Assembly: GCA_029262115.1 (NCBI GenBank)
Contig: JAJCZZ010000082.1
Span: 147,634-211,633 of the forward strand
DNA: 64,000 bases
DNA from: Gemmatimonadota bacterium
GTDB lineage: Bacteria; Gemmatimonadota; Gemmatimonadetes; Longimicrobiales; Gaopeijiaceae
Direction of reading: 5' to 3'
Below, one piece after another: positions 7,985 to 17,999 of this stretch. Position numbers and translations under genes: made by a program. The notes beneath the pieces are model-generated. The model saw only the letters and a program-made list of their open reading frames with translations. It had not been told where the DNA came from and ran no database searches. Numbering within the stretch: position 1 is the first letter of the stretch; each line of letters opens with the position of its first letter.

Positions 7985-10702
7985 CTACTCCGCCTGGAGT
8001 GCCTCCCTCGGATCCACCCGCGTGACACGCCATGCTGGAACGGAACCGGCCGCGAGGGCGACGACGAAGAGGGTGGCCGTGACGGCCGCGAAGACCGACG
8101 GGTCGCGTGGTGAGACGCCGTAGAGCAAGGGCTGCACGAATCGGCCGGCGGCGAGAGCGGCCAGCACCCCGATGCCGAGGCCCAATGTGACCAGGCCGAG
8201 AGAGCGCCGCAGCACGGTCCCGACCAGTCGCGACGACTCCGCGCCCAGGGCGGAGCGGATCCCGAGTTCCGTACGCCGGAGGGCGATATCGAAGGCGAGT
8301 ACGCTGTAGAGGCCGAGTCCGGCCACGACGAGGGCCAGCACGCCGAAGATGGAGAACATCGAGGCGCCGAGTTTCCACGACCGCATCTGTGGCTCGATGT
8401 TGTCCATGAGTGGCTGTACGATCGGGAACCGAATCGACGACGATGTCGCGGCGGCTTCTCGCCGTATGTCATCGAGCGCCTCCGCGATGGGTCCGACCGT
8501 GCGAACCATCAAGGCCCCGGCCGGTCCCTTCGCCGCTGGATGGCTCCAGTTCACGAAATATTGGAGGTGAGGATCGTCCTCTCGCAGTTCCTGGCGCCGG
8601 AAGTTCTCCGTGACGCCGACGACAGTGGTGCAGGGTGGCTCCTCGTCCTCGTCGCCGAACAGGAGGCATTGGCCCAACGCGGGACCGTCCGGCCAGATGG
8701 CGTCGGCCATGCTCTCCGTCAGGACGGCGACCGGGGGGGCGCGCTCGGACTGATCGGACGCTTCGATGCCGCGACCGCGCAGGACATCAATGCTCATGGT
8801 CGCGAAATACTCTGGACTCACTTTATTGACGTAGGGGCCTCCCGCCGGGTGAGGCGGGAGGGAGTCGACGCCCGGAATCCGGGGGCGCCCGATGCCGATA
8901 CTCGACCAGAAGGGAATCGTGTAGCTCAGGGCCGCGTTCGAGACGCCGGGGAGGCGAGCCAGCCTCACCCGTACGTCCTCATGGATCTGGTGCTGAGCAT
9001 CGAGATCCAATTTGTCGGCGAAGTCCAGCCGCACTACGGCGACGTTCGTCGCGTCGAAGCCGAGATCCGTCGTTTCCGCCGCGCGCAGGCTCGTGACGAA
9101 CAGACCCGCGCCAATGAGCAGAACGACCGAGAGCGCGGCCTGGGCCACGAGGAGGACGGTCCGCGTGCGGCTCGCACCCGTCGTGATGCTACGCCCGCCG
9201 GCGCGCAGTTCGTGCGCCACTTCACCCTTCGTGGCCTGGAGCGCGGGCAGGAAGCCCGCGAGAAGCGCGGTCATGACCGTCGCCACCGTCAGGAAAGCGG
9301 CAAGGCGACCCGTGATGCCATCGTCGATGAAGGCGACGTTCGGAAGAAGCACCGTATGCACCAGGCTTCCGCCCCACCGAGCGACGAGCAAGGCGCCGAG
9401 CGCTCCGAGACCGGCCAGGACGAGACTCTCCGTCAGCAACTGGCCGAGAAGTCGCCCTCGAGTCACGCCGAGAGCCATGCGGACAGCGAGCTCCCGGCGC
9501 CAGCGGGCCGCGCGCGCCAGCAGGAGGTTGGCCACGTTGAAGCACGCGATCATCAAGACGATGGCGGACACCCCCGCCAACCAACGAGCGACCCGTGCCT
9601 CGTCGGAAGGATTCGGGCCTCGAGCCGCGATGATCGGTGCCGCGATGACCCGGGCGTTCTCGTCGTATCGGTCCTGCTCGATCAACTCGGCCCGGCCCCC
9701 CCGGTGCGCGGCGGTGGCCATGTCCTCGGCTACTTCCGTGGTGGTGCCGTCCTCGATTCGCACGGCCGCACGAAGCCACCACCAGTTGCGATGGTCGATC
9801 CACCCGGTTCCGCCGGTGGCGGCTTCCTGTGCCGGCACGATGGGGAGCCAGAGGTCGACGGGCGTGAGCTCCGCCCCGGTAAAGCCGCGCGGTGCAACGC
9901 CGACCACCTGCGCCCGGATGCCGGCGATCTCTACGGTCAGGGCGGCCAGGTCGGCATCCGTGCCGAACCGTCGCTCCCAGAACTCGTGGGAGAGCACTGC
10001 CGTGAGCGCAGCTCCGACCTGATCCTCCTCTTCGTTGAAGAAGCGGCCCGCGACCGGGACGACGCCGAGCAGGGGAAAGAGGGATGCCGACGCGCTGATG
10101 ACCCTGACCCGCTCGGCGTCCGCGCCCGTGCCCATGGTGCGCTCGGACATGCTTGTGTACGCTGCGACCGAACTGAAGCCGGGGACCGTGGTGAGGTCGG
10201 TGAAGTCAGGGTATGCCAGGGTGCGCGACGTATTCACACTGCGGTCGAAGCCACGTCGCTCGACGTAGATGTGACGCACCGCATCTGCGTCCTGCACGTA
10301 CTGCGGTGGACTCAACAGCAATCGATCGATGACGCCGAACATGACGGCGTTCGCTCCGATGCCCAGCGACAGAATCAGGATGACCGCCGCCGCAAAGCCC
10401 GGAGCGCGTCGGAGCCCTCGGAAGGCGAATCGAATGTTCCTCACCATCACATCCACCATCTGCCCCTCCCCATGTCGTCTGGCCACCCCATCGATTGCCC
10501 TGAGGGCCCGCTGGTACGCCTCACGGTTTCCGAACCGTCGGTGCGCTTCCCGCCGCGCGTCCCCCTCTGTCATACCCAGCGTACGGAGTGCTTCCACCGT
10601 GCTCTCGATGTGAAAGCGAAGCTCTTCGTCGAGTTCTCTCGCGCCTTGCCCCGTCAGGGAAGCCAGTCGAAAGAACCGGCGGATGCCACGCGGTAGTCGC
10701 AT
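7985..10702 (-). CDS. ADOP-type FtsX-like ABC permease
   Basis: This complete 905-residue permease has the family's cytosolic prefix domain (ELDEELRFHIESTVEALRTLGMT... ARREAHRRFGN). Helix 1 is RRAPGFAAAVILILSLGIGANAVMFGVIDR. A MacB-like periplasmic region and an FtsX block (IACFNVANLLLARAARWRRELAVRMALG) follow, then a second periplasmic region and a C-terminal FtsX block ending DPREALQAE. No ATPase gene is adjacent. It lies 3 bases after its PadR partner and 16 bases before the kinase-aminotransferase fusion, so the three may be co-transcribed. The exported substrate or lipid is unknown. Confidence 0.95.
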   Translation of the reverse strand: MRLPRGIRRFFRLASLTGQGARELDEELRFHIESTVEALRTLGMTEGDARREAHRRFGNREAYQRALRAIDGVARRHGEGQMVDVMVRNIRFAFRGLRRAPGFAAAVILILSLGIGANAVMFGVIDRLLLSPPQYVQDADAVRHIYVERRGFDRSVNTSRTLAYPDFTDLTTVPGFSSVAAYTSMSERTMGTGADAERVRVISASASLFPLLGVVPVAGRFFNEEEDQVGAALTAVLSHEFWERRFGTDADLAALTVEIAGIRAQVVGVAPRGFTGAELTPVDLWLPIVPAQEAATGGTGWIDHRNWWWLRAAVRIEDGTTTEVAEDMATAAHRGGRAELIEQDRYDENARVIAAPIIAARGPNPSDEARVARWLAGVSAIVLMIACFNVANLLLARAARWRRELAVRMALGVTRGRLLGQLLTESLVLAGLGALGALLVARWGGSLVHTVLLPNVAFIDDGITGRLAAFLTVATVMTALLAGFLPALQATKGEVAHELRAGGRSITTGASRTRTVLLVAQAALSVVLLIGAGLFVTSLRAAETTDLGFDATNVAVVRLDFADKLDLDAQHQIHEDVRVRLARLPGVSNAALSYTIPFWSSIGIGRPRIPGVDSLPPHPAGGPYVNKVSPEYFATMSIDVLRGRGIEASDQSERAPPVAVLTESMADAIWPDGPALGQCLLFGDEDEEPPCTTVVGVTENFRRQELREDDPHLQYFVNWSHPAAKGPAGALMVRTVGPIAEALDDIRREAAATSSSIRFPIVQPLMDNIEPQMRSWKLGASMFSIFGVLALVVAGLGLYSVLAFDIALRRTELGIRSALGAESSRLVGTVLRRSLGLVTLGLGIGVLAALAAGRFVQPLLYGVSPRDPSVFAAVTATLFVVALAAGSVPAWRVTRVDPREALQAE

Positions 10703-10705
10703 CAG

Positions 10706-11041
10706 TCAACGCCCCGCAGCCAGGACCTTGGCCATGGCGCCCGAATACCGCGTCCACTCCGCGGCGGCTTCTGACAAGGCCTGCCGTCCGGCGTCGCTCA
10801 ACGCGTAGTACTTGGCGCGTCTATTGTTCTCGGAAACACCCCACGTGGCGCTCAGCCAACCGCGCTTCGCCATGCGGTGGAGCGAGGTGTAGAGCGCGCC
10901 GTCCTCAATCTCCAGGCTGCCGTCGCTGGTGCGCCGGATCCATTCGGCCACCGCGTACCCGTGTCGCGGCTCGGCCGCAAGCGCCTTGAGCACCAGAACG
11001 TCCAACGTTCCCTGCAGCAGATTCATGTGCTTGGGAGACAT
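10706..11041 (-). CDS. PadR-family transcriptional regulator
   Basis: This compact 111-residue PadR protein reads LLQGTLDVLVLKALAAEPRHGYAVAEWIRR, then LEIEDGALYTSLHRMAKRGWLSATWG, then NNRRAKYYALSDAGRQAL. These are the classic winged-helix and wing motifs of PadR subfamily-2 regulators linked to ADOP permeases. Start ATG 11041 (MSPKHMNLLQ) is preferred. An upstream in-frame start at 11092 would add 17 residues overlapping an operator-like palindrome. The permease follows after 3 bases. Confidence 0.93.
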   Translation of the reverse strand: MSPKHMNLLQGTLDVLVLKALAAEPRHGYAVAEWIRRTSDGSLEIEDGALYTSLHRMAKRGWLSATWGVSENNRRAKYYALSDAGRQALSEAAAEWTRYSGAMAKVLAAGR

Positions 11042-11050
11042 CTGGCCCAC

Positions 11051-11133
11051 CCTGAAATGTTGAGGGGAGCGTTGCCAGTGAAGCCCCGACATCCGTCAGA
11101 TGCCGGGGCTCACGTTCCCCTGAAACGTTCAGG
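11051..11133. promoter_or_regulatory. Paired palindromes flanking a hairpin upstream of PadR
   Basis: CCTGAAACGTTCAGG (11119-11133) is a perfect 6-3-6 palindrome. CCTGAAATGTTGAGG (11051-11065) is the same site with one arm mismatch. They lie 68 bp apart, or about 6.5 helical turns. Between them an inverted repeat (arms 11082-11093 and 11099-11110, 11 of 12 paired) can form a hairpin. Two operators that could loop fit PadR autoregulation. The alternative, that the hairpin is a terminator for the gene at 11160, fails because that gene points leftward and starts at 12410. Confidence 0.65.
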
Positions 11134-11159
11134 CAAGCTACATCGCTACGGAATCGCTG

Positions 11160-12410
11160 TCAAGATTTCCGCCGTTTCCTGAGGATACGGTCGAACCCTT
11201 GGATCTTGATCTGGACGACGTCATCCGCCTCCATGTCTTCGAAGCCAGCCTCCTTCAATTCCCGAATGAACTCGGCATCGATGTTGTGGATGCGGAACGC
11301 TTGAGCGTCGTCAAAGTCGCGCAGGTCGAATCCCTCGCGGGCCATCTCCTCCACAAAGGAGCGGGTGACGCCGTGGATCTTCATGGACATGATGTCGTCG
11401 AAGTCCAGACGCTCGAAGCCGATGGCCTGTGCGTCGCGCACGAAATCCGCGTCGATTCCGTGGATCTTCATGGCCAGTACGTCGTCGAAGTCCAGGGTGC
11501 CCAGCCCGAGTTGGCTGGCTTCTCGTGCTTGCTCCGCCGACACGCCGTGGATTCGCATGGCCACGAAGTCATCGGCGTCGAGCGGTGTGCCGAGGTCGAG
11601 GGCACGTGCCTCCCGTACGAACTCGGGCGACACGCCGTGGATCCGGAAGGCCACGAAGTCGTCGGCGTCCAGTGGTTTCCCGAGGTCGAGGCTTCGCATC
11701 TCGCGGACGAATTCGGGCGACACGCCGTGGATCCTGAACGCGAGCGCGTCGTCCGGATCGCGCAGTGAGATGCCCGCGTCCCGGAGGGACTGGACCCAGG
11801 GGCGGCTCACCCCGTGGATCCTGAAGGCGAGCAGCTCGTCGAAGGCGAGATCACCGAAGTCCATGGCCCTGACTTCCTGGACGAACGGGGCGTCGATCCG
11901 GAAGATCGCGGACGCCAGCAGTTCGTCGAAGTCGAGTGCGAAGCCGAGGTCGCGCATGGAACGAGCGTGCGCGGGGCCGACATCGTGGACCGCGGACGCG
12001 AAGAGCTCGTCGTCGTCGATACCGGAGAATCCCGCCGCAGACATCGCGGAGCGAAACGAGTCGTTCGACTCGAAGGTGAATTCGCCGTTTCCACGTCCGT
12101 CACGGACACGCCCCTCGAAATGGAGCGTTCCCGCGTCGCGCACCAACTCGAGTTCCACGACACCTTCGTTCGCCGCGGCGTTCCGAAGAACAGCGGTCAC
12201 TCCGGCCGCGTTCAGATCGGAGTCGCGGTACCCGCGGCGGAGGTCGTCGTCCCACTGCTGAAGTCGGATTCGGTCCGGACGGTCGCCTTCCCGGTCGAAC
12301 CGGCCAGACCACGTCCCCTCGACCACGACCTGCGACACACCGGGAGTCGCTCCGCCGAAGGAGAACCCCACCACCGCCGCGCCGACACCCACCCATATGC
12401 TCCGTCTCAT
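11160..12410 (-). CDS. Secreted protein with about nine 29-residue 'FRIHGV' repeats
   Basis: The 416-residue protein begins with a signal peptide (MRRSIWVGVGAAVVGFSFGGATPGVSQ). About 90 residues of lipocalin-like or beta-rich sequence follow (GTWSGRFD...). From about residue 145 to the end are tandem units of 29-30 residues with consensus AFRIHGVSPEFVREMRSLDLGxxLDxDDFV: nine full copies and one degenerate copy before a basic tail (RILRKRRKS). Each unit is predicted helical. Similar repeats occur after BlaR1/M56-type domains and in stand-alone proteins of Gemmatimonadota and Acidobacteriota; function is unknown. It is transcribed divergently from the third PadR-permease pair. Confidence 0.85.
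   Translation of the reverse strand: MRRSIWVGVGAAVVGFSFGGATPGVSQVVVEGTWSGRFDREGDRPDRIRLQQWDDDLRRGYRDSDLNAAGVTAVLRNAAANEGVVELELVRDAGTLHFEGRVRDGRGNGEFTFESNDSFRSAMSAAGFSGIDDDELFASAVHDVGPAHARSMRDLGFALDFDELLASAIFRIDAPFVQEVRAMDFGDLAFDELLAFRIHGVSRPWVQSLRDAGISLRDPDDALAFRIHGVSPEFVREMRSLDLGKPLDADDFVAFRIHGVSPEFVREARALDLGTPLDADDFVAMRIHGVSAEQAREASQLGLGTLDFDDVLAMKIHGIDADFVRDAQAIGFERLDFDDIMSMKIHGVTRSFVEEMAREGFDLRDFDDAQAFRIHNIDAEFIRELKEAGFEDMEADDVVQIKIQGFDRILRKRRKS
11190..11985. repeat. Coding tandem repeats (about 87 bp units)
   Basis: This is the DNA of the 29-residue protein repeats. The units around 11570-11740 are nearly identical in the stretch encoding FRIHGVSPEFVRE, suggesting recent duplication. 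The outer units are diverged. Confidence 0.85.
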
Positions 12411-12543
12411 ATCGCCTCACCCATCGCGTCTATCCAAAGAAACTGCGGATCGATTGGTCGCTCCAACCGACACCCCTTGGATGACCGCGACAGGGCGAAT
12501 TGTTTGGACCGGGGGTCTTCCATCCGCCACATTCCAACCCGAA

Positions 12544-12577
12544 CATACCCCTTGTAGTCTTATGGGTATGACCCTTA
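12544..12577. promoter_or_regulatory. Operator-like palindromes upstream of PadR
   Basis: CATACCC (12544-12550) pairs with GGGTATG (12564-12570), and TATGGGTATGACCCTTA (12561-12577) is a 7-3-7 inverted repeat with one mismatch. They lie 37-70 bases upstream of the PadR start in the gap shared with the divergent repeat-protein gene, so one regulator could control both directions. Confidence 0.55.
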
Positions 12578-12613
12578 TGGTTAGCGTCCGAGCGAACCAT
12601 GGAGGAGCGACAG

Positions 12614-12955
12614 ATGGCGAAGGAATCGTTGGAACTGCTGAAGGGCACGCTCGACGTGTTGATCCTGAAAACGCTCAGTCGAGGGGCGTTGCACGGCTAC
12701 GGGGTGTCTCGCTGGCTTGAGGAGGCCACCGATGAGGCCTTCCAGGTCGACGAAGGAGCGCTGTATCCGGCGCTACGACGACTCGAGAAGAAGGGGATGG
12801 TGGAGGCGGAATGGGGCAGAACGGACACGGGACGCGAGGCCAAGTTCTACCGCCTGACCGCGGACGGGGAGGCCGAACTGGCCCGAAGTCTGAGCACGTG
12901 GAGTCGGTACGTCGAGGCCATGGGACGCGTGCTCGGGAGTCCGGCCACGGGATGA
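12614..12955 (+). CDS. PadR-family transcriptional regulator
   Basis: This 113-residue PadR protein carries LELLKGTLDVLILKTLSRGALHGYGVSRWLEE, VDEGALYPALRRLEKKGMVEAEWG and REAKFYRLTADGEAEL. I chose ATG 12614 because GGAGGAGC lies 6-7 bases upstream. An ATG at 12599 overlaps that ribosome-binding site. The last codon overlaps the permease start (ATGA at 12952-12955), so the pair is translationally coupled. It is the only PadR-permease pair here on the plus strand. Confidence 0.94.
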   Translation: MAKESLELLKGTLDVLILKTLSRGALHGYGVSRWLEEATDEAFQVDEGALYPALRRLEKKGMVEAEWGRTDTGREAKFYRLTADGEAELARSLSTWSRYVEAMGRVLGSPATG

Positions 12956-15606
12956 AGCGCGAGGGGCGCACGCCCAGCGGGCGGGTGGTGGGCGGTGCGG
13001 CGGACGAAGACGTCGTCCGCGAACTCCGGTCGCACGTGACTCTTCGAGAGGACGCGTTGGTCGGGGCCGGCTGGGACCGGGCGGAGGCCCGGGCGGAGGC
13101 GGAGCGGAGCCTCGGAGACCTGGAGGCGGTGGCACGTGAATGCACGGAGATCGCAAAAAGTCATCAACGGGCGGTGAGGAGGTCGAGGATGTTCGAGACG
13201 ATGGGGCAGGATATCCGGTACGGTGTACGTTCACTCCTGGCGAGCCCAGGCTTCACGGTGGTTGCGCTGATAACCTTGGCATTGGGGATCGGAGCCAATA
13301 CCGCCATCTTCTCCGTGGTCAACGGGGTCCTGCTGCGCCCGCTCCCGTACCCCGATCCGGACGAGCTCTACTGGATCGACGAGGTCGCCCAGAGTGGGCG
13401 CTCCATGACCGTCGCGTGGCCCAACTTCGAGGACTGGCAGCGAGAGTCCGACGGCTTCCGTGCGCTGACCGCGTACAGCCCGCGGACGGCCACGATCCTG
13501 GGCGGGGCAGAGCCGGTCCAGGTGCCGTCCGCCAACGTGAGTGAGCAGTTCTGGCAGGTCTTCGGCGTGCAAGCGACTCAGGGGCGGCTCACCCTTCCCG
13601 AGGACCACGTTCCGGACGTCGCCCCCGTTGCCGTCGTGAGCGACTTCGTGGCGGAGGAGGTGCTGGGGGGTGGCTCCGCGATCGGGCGGAGTATCGACAT
13701 CTCCGGGCGGGGCTACGAGATCGTGGGCGTGGTCGACCGCTCCTTCGACTTCCCCGCGGGCGCCCAGGTGTGGGTCACGGCCGAGACGGGCGACCCGGGG
13801 AGCCGCACCGCCCACAACTACAGGGTCGTCGGCCGCATCGGCCCGGGCTCCACCCCGCAGGCCGTCGAGCAGCAGCTCGACGCGTTCCAGGAACGCATTG
13901 CCGCAGGAGCGTCGGCGAGCGACCTGGCGTATCTCGCAACCGGGGTGAACGTCGTCCCGCTGCGGGAAGAACTGGTCGGGGACGCCCGCACGCCCCTGCT
14001 CATTCTCCTCGGTGCAGCCGGCTTCGTCCTGCTGGTTGCCTGCACCAATCTGGCGAGCACGCTCCTCGCTCGGGGCACGGTCCGGGCGCGCGAGCTTGCC
14101 GTCCGCTCCGCACTGGGTGGCACGAAGAGTCGACTCGTGCGCCAGCTTCTCACGGAGAGCCTCGTGTTGGCGACGGTGGGGGCGGCGGCCGGCGTTGCGC
14201 TGGCCGCACTGATTCTCCGTGTCCTACGCCGCCTGGGAGAGGGCGCGATTCCTCGCCTCGAGAACGTTTCGGTGGACGGGTGGGTGCTCCTCTTCGCGCT
14301 AGCGATCGCCGGGCTCACGGCGGTCGCGTTCGGGCTGCTTCCGGCACTCCGAGGCGCGGAAGGTGGCCAGGCTGATACACTGCGGGCGTCCGGCCGCGCA
14401 AACGCGGGACGGCGGGGCCGCACCTGGGACATCCTCGTTGTGGTCGAGGTGGCGTTGGCGCTGGTCCTCCTGGTCGGCTCGGGTTTGCTCATTCGTAGCT
14501 TCGCGACCCTCCTCAGCGAGGACGGCGGCTTCGATCCCTCAGACGTGGCCATGGCTACGGTGGCCCTGGGGACCACGCGGTACCCCGAGCTTGCCGACCA
14601 CGTCCTATACTGGGACCGTCTCCTGGCTGAGGCTGAGCGCGTGCCTGGCGTGTCGTCGGTCGGTCTTCTGACCAACCTCCCCGTGACGTCAGTCCCGAAC
14701 GGTCGGGTTGCGCTCAACGGGGACCCCAACGACTACGGCGACGCGCTCTACCTCGTGGCGAGCGAAGGCGCCTTCGGGGCGCTGGATATTCCGCTGATCC
14801 GGGGCCGGCTGTTCGACGAGCGAGACGGACCGGGGGCGCCGCATGCCGTGGTCGTCAGCGAGTCTTTCGCGAAGGAGTACTGGCCGGACGAGGATCCGAT
14901 CGGGCGTCTGGTCAGCGGCGGCGGCATGGACAACTACTGGGAAGCGGATCCCGTGGTCTTCGGCACGGTCGTGGGGACGGTGGGCGAGGTCCGGTACAGT
15001 GAACTCGGCCGGCCGGGCGGCCCGACTGTCTACTGGAACTACCGCCAGCGCCCCTTCCGCACGCGCTTCGGTGCCACGCTCCTGGCCGAATCCGTGACCG
15101 GAGACCCTTCGCTCGTGGCGCAGCCGCTCCGCTCCATCGTTCGCCAGGCGGACGATCAGGTACCGGTCCAGATCCGATACATGAAGGACGTGGTCCTCGA
15201 CTCCCTGGGTGACCGGACCTTCATGCTGTTCGTGCTCGGTGGCTTCGCGGCGCTGGCCCTGATCCTTGCGGCGGTGGGCATCTACGGCGTGGTCGCCTAT
15301 TCGGTGGCGCAGCGGACCCGGGAAATGGGCGTCCGGCTGGCCCTCGGGGCGCAACCGGACTCCGTACGCGGTCTCGTGCTGAAGGGCGCCCTCCGTCCCG
15401 TCGTGATCGGCCTGGTCCTCGGCGTGCTCGGCGGACGGCTGTTGTCCGGCGTCGTAGAGGGATTCCTCTACGAGGTCGAGCCTTCCGATCCGCTTACCTT
15501 CGTGGGTGTTTCCCTTCTGTTGCTCCTGGCGGCGCTCGTCGCGAGTTGGGTGCCGGCGTTCCGCGGTACGCGGGTGGATCCGATCATCGCGATGCGCGCG
15601 GAGTAG
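12952..15606 (+). CDS. ADOP-type FtsX-like ABC permease
   Basis: The 884-residue permease begins with a cytosolic prefix (DEDVVRELRSHVTLREDALVGAGWDRAEARAEAERSLGD). Helix 1 is LLASPGFTVVALITLALGIGANTAIFSVVNGVLLRPLPYPD, followed by the MacB-like periplasmic domain. The FtsX block (VACTNLASTLLARGTVRARELAVRSALGG) is repeated near the C-terminus (YSVAQRTREMGVRLALGA), ending DPIIAMRAE. Start 12952 overlaps the PadR stop by ATGA. An in-frame start at 12811 is rejected because it lies inside the PadR gene. The substrate is unknown. Confidence 0.95.
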   Translation: MKREGRTPSGRVVGGAADEDVVRELRSHVTLREDALVGAGWDRAEARAEAERSLGDLEAVARECTEIAKSHQRAVRRSRMFETMGQDIRYGVRSLLASPGFTVVALITLALGIGANTAIFSVVNGVLLRPLPYPDPDELYWIDEVAQSGRSMTVAWPNFEDWQRESDGFRALTAYSPRTATILGGAEPVQVPSANVSEQFWQVFGVQATQGRLTLPEDHVPDVAPVAVVSDFVAEEVLGGGSAIGRSIDISGRGYEIVGVVDRSFDFPAGAQVWVTAETGDPGSRTAHNYRVVGRIGPGSTPQAVEQQLDAFQERIAAGASASDLAYLATGVNVVPLREELVGDARTPLLILLGAAGFVLLVACTNLASTLLARGTVRARELAVRSALGGTKSRLVRQLLTESLVLATVGAAAGVALAALILRVLRRLGEGAIPRLENVSVDGWVLLFALAIAGLTAVAFGLLPALRGAEGGQADTLRASGRANAGRRGRTWDILVVVEVALALVLLVGSGLLIRSFATLLSEDGGFDPSDVAMATVALGTTRYPELADHVLYWDRLLAEAERVPGVSSVGLLTNLPVTSVPNGRVALNGDPNDYGDALYLVASEGAFGALDIPLIRGRLFDERDGPGAPHAVVVSESFAKEYWPDEDPIGRLVSGGGMDNYWEADPVVFGTVVGTVGEVRYSELGRPGGPTVYWNYRQRPFRTRFGATLLAESVTGDPSLVAQPLRSIVRQADDQVPVQIRYMKDVVLDSLGDRTFMLFVLGGFAALALILAAVGIYGVVAYSVAQRTREMGVRLALGAQPDSVRGLVLKGALRPVVIGLVLGVLGGRLLSGVVEGFLYEVEPSDPLTFVGVSLLLLLAALVASWVPAFRGTRVDPIIAMRAE

Positions 15607-15628
15607 CCGCGCGCCCGGTATTCCGTGC

Positions 15629-17311
<1,683 letters not shown>

Positions 17312-17555
17312 GAAGTCGGTCGGCTCGGCGTGAATCCTGCATATACTTCGAGAGTGAACAATCTACACAGGGACGGACCGTTTCGGGGCCGATGAAGCAC
17401 CGGCAGATCGACCGTAATCCCAAACACCCAATGAGCGAGTATCGAATTGATAGGCTTGCGGGCACCGCCGCACTCGTCGATCTTCGGAATTCCGTTCAAG
17501 GATGAATCAGTTCGGCGCGGCGCGCCGATCAGCGCGCTTCTCCCCAAAGGAACCG

Positions 17556-17987
17556 ATGGCCACGGACGACGCTGAAGTGCCGGACGCCACGATCTTGGTG
17601 GTGGACGACGATGCGTCCGTGTTGCGGGTCGCCTCGAAGGTTTTGGCCCGGGCAGGCTACGACGTGTTGGAGGCCAATGGCGGCGCACAAGCGCTCGAGT
17701 TGGTCGAAGAACGAAAGGGAAAGCTCGACCTCCTCCTGACCGACGTCGTCATGCCCGGTATGAGCGGGCGCGAGCTCGGCCAGGAGTTGTCGTCGCGATA
17801 CCCCGGCGTCCACGTTCTGTATATGTCCGCGTACACGGAAGATGAGGTGATTCTTCAGGGGGTACGCGTTGCGGAGGTGAACTTCATTGCCAAACCGTTC
17901 ACCGTGCAGGGGCTACGAACCAAGGTGAAGGAGATCCTTGCGTCCGGCGCTCCCCTCCGGCCGGATCGAGCCGCGCGACCAGACTGA
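17556..17987 (+). CDS. Single-domain CheY-like response regulator
   Basis: The 143-residue protein is a lone receiver domain. ILVVDDDASVLRVASKVL holds the acidic pair, LLLTDVVMPGMSG holds the phospho-acceptor Asp, MSAYTEDEV the switch Thr/Ser region, and FIAKPFT the conserved Lys. It has no output domain; the C-terminal tail is short and charged. ATG 17556 (MATDDAE) is preferred over 17502 because AAAGGA sits 4-5 bases upstream. No histidine kinase is adjacent, so it is an orphan, likely docked to a hybrid kinase elsewhere. Confidence 0.88.
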   Translation: MATDDAEVPDATILVVDDDASVLRVASKVLARAGYDVLEANGGAQALELVEERKGKLDLLLTDVVMPGMSGRELGQELSSRYPGVHVLYMSAYTEDEVILQGVRVAEVNFIAKPFTVQGLRTKVKEILASGAPLRPDRAARPD

Positions 17988-17999
17988 CGTCGGGCGGAG

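Noticed and set aside
7969..8472. 168-residue N-terminal extension of the aminotransferase fusion
   Set aside because: It overlaps the permease 3' end out of frame and is Ser/Arg/Pro-rich; the kinase domain starts cleanly at the ATG at 7968.
8540..10696. 718-codon plus-strand frame
   Set aside because: Shadow of the second permease; no recognisable domain and typical of high-GC antisense frames.
17525..17545. GATCAGCGCG string like the CRISPR repeat core near 17.53 kb
   Set aside because: Only about ten bases match, with no repeat-spacer periodicity; chance in GC-rich DNA.
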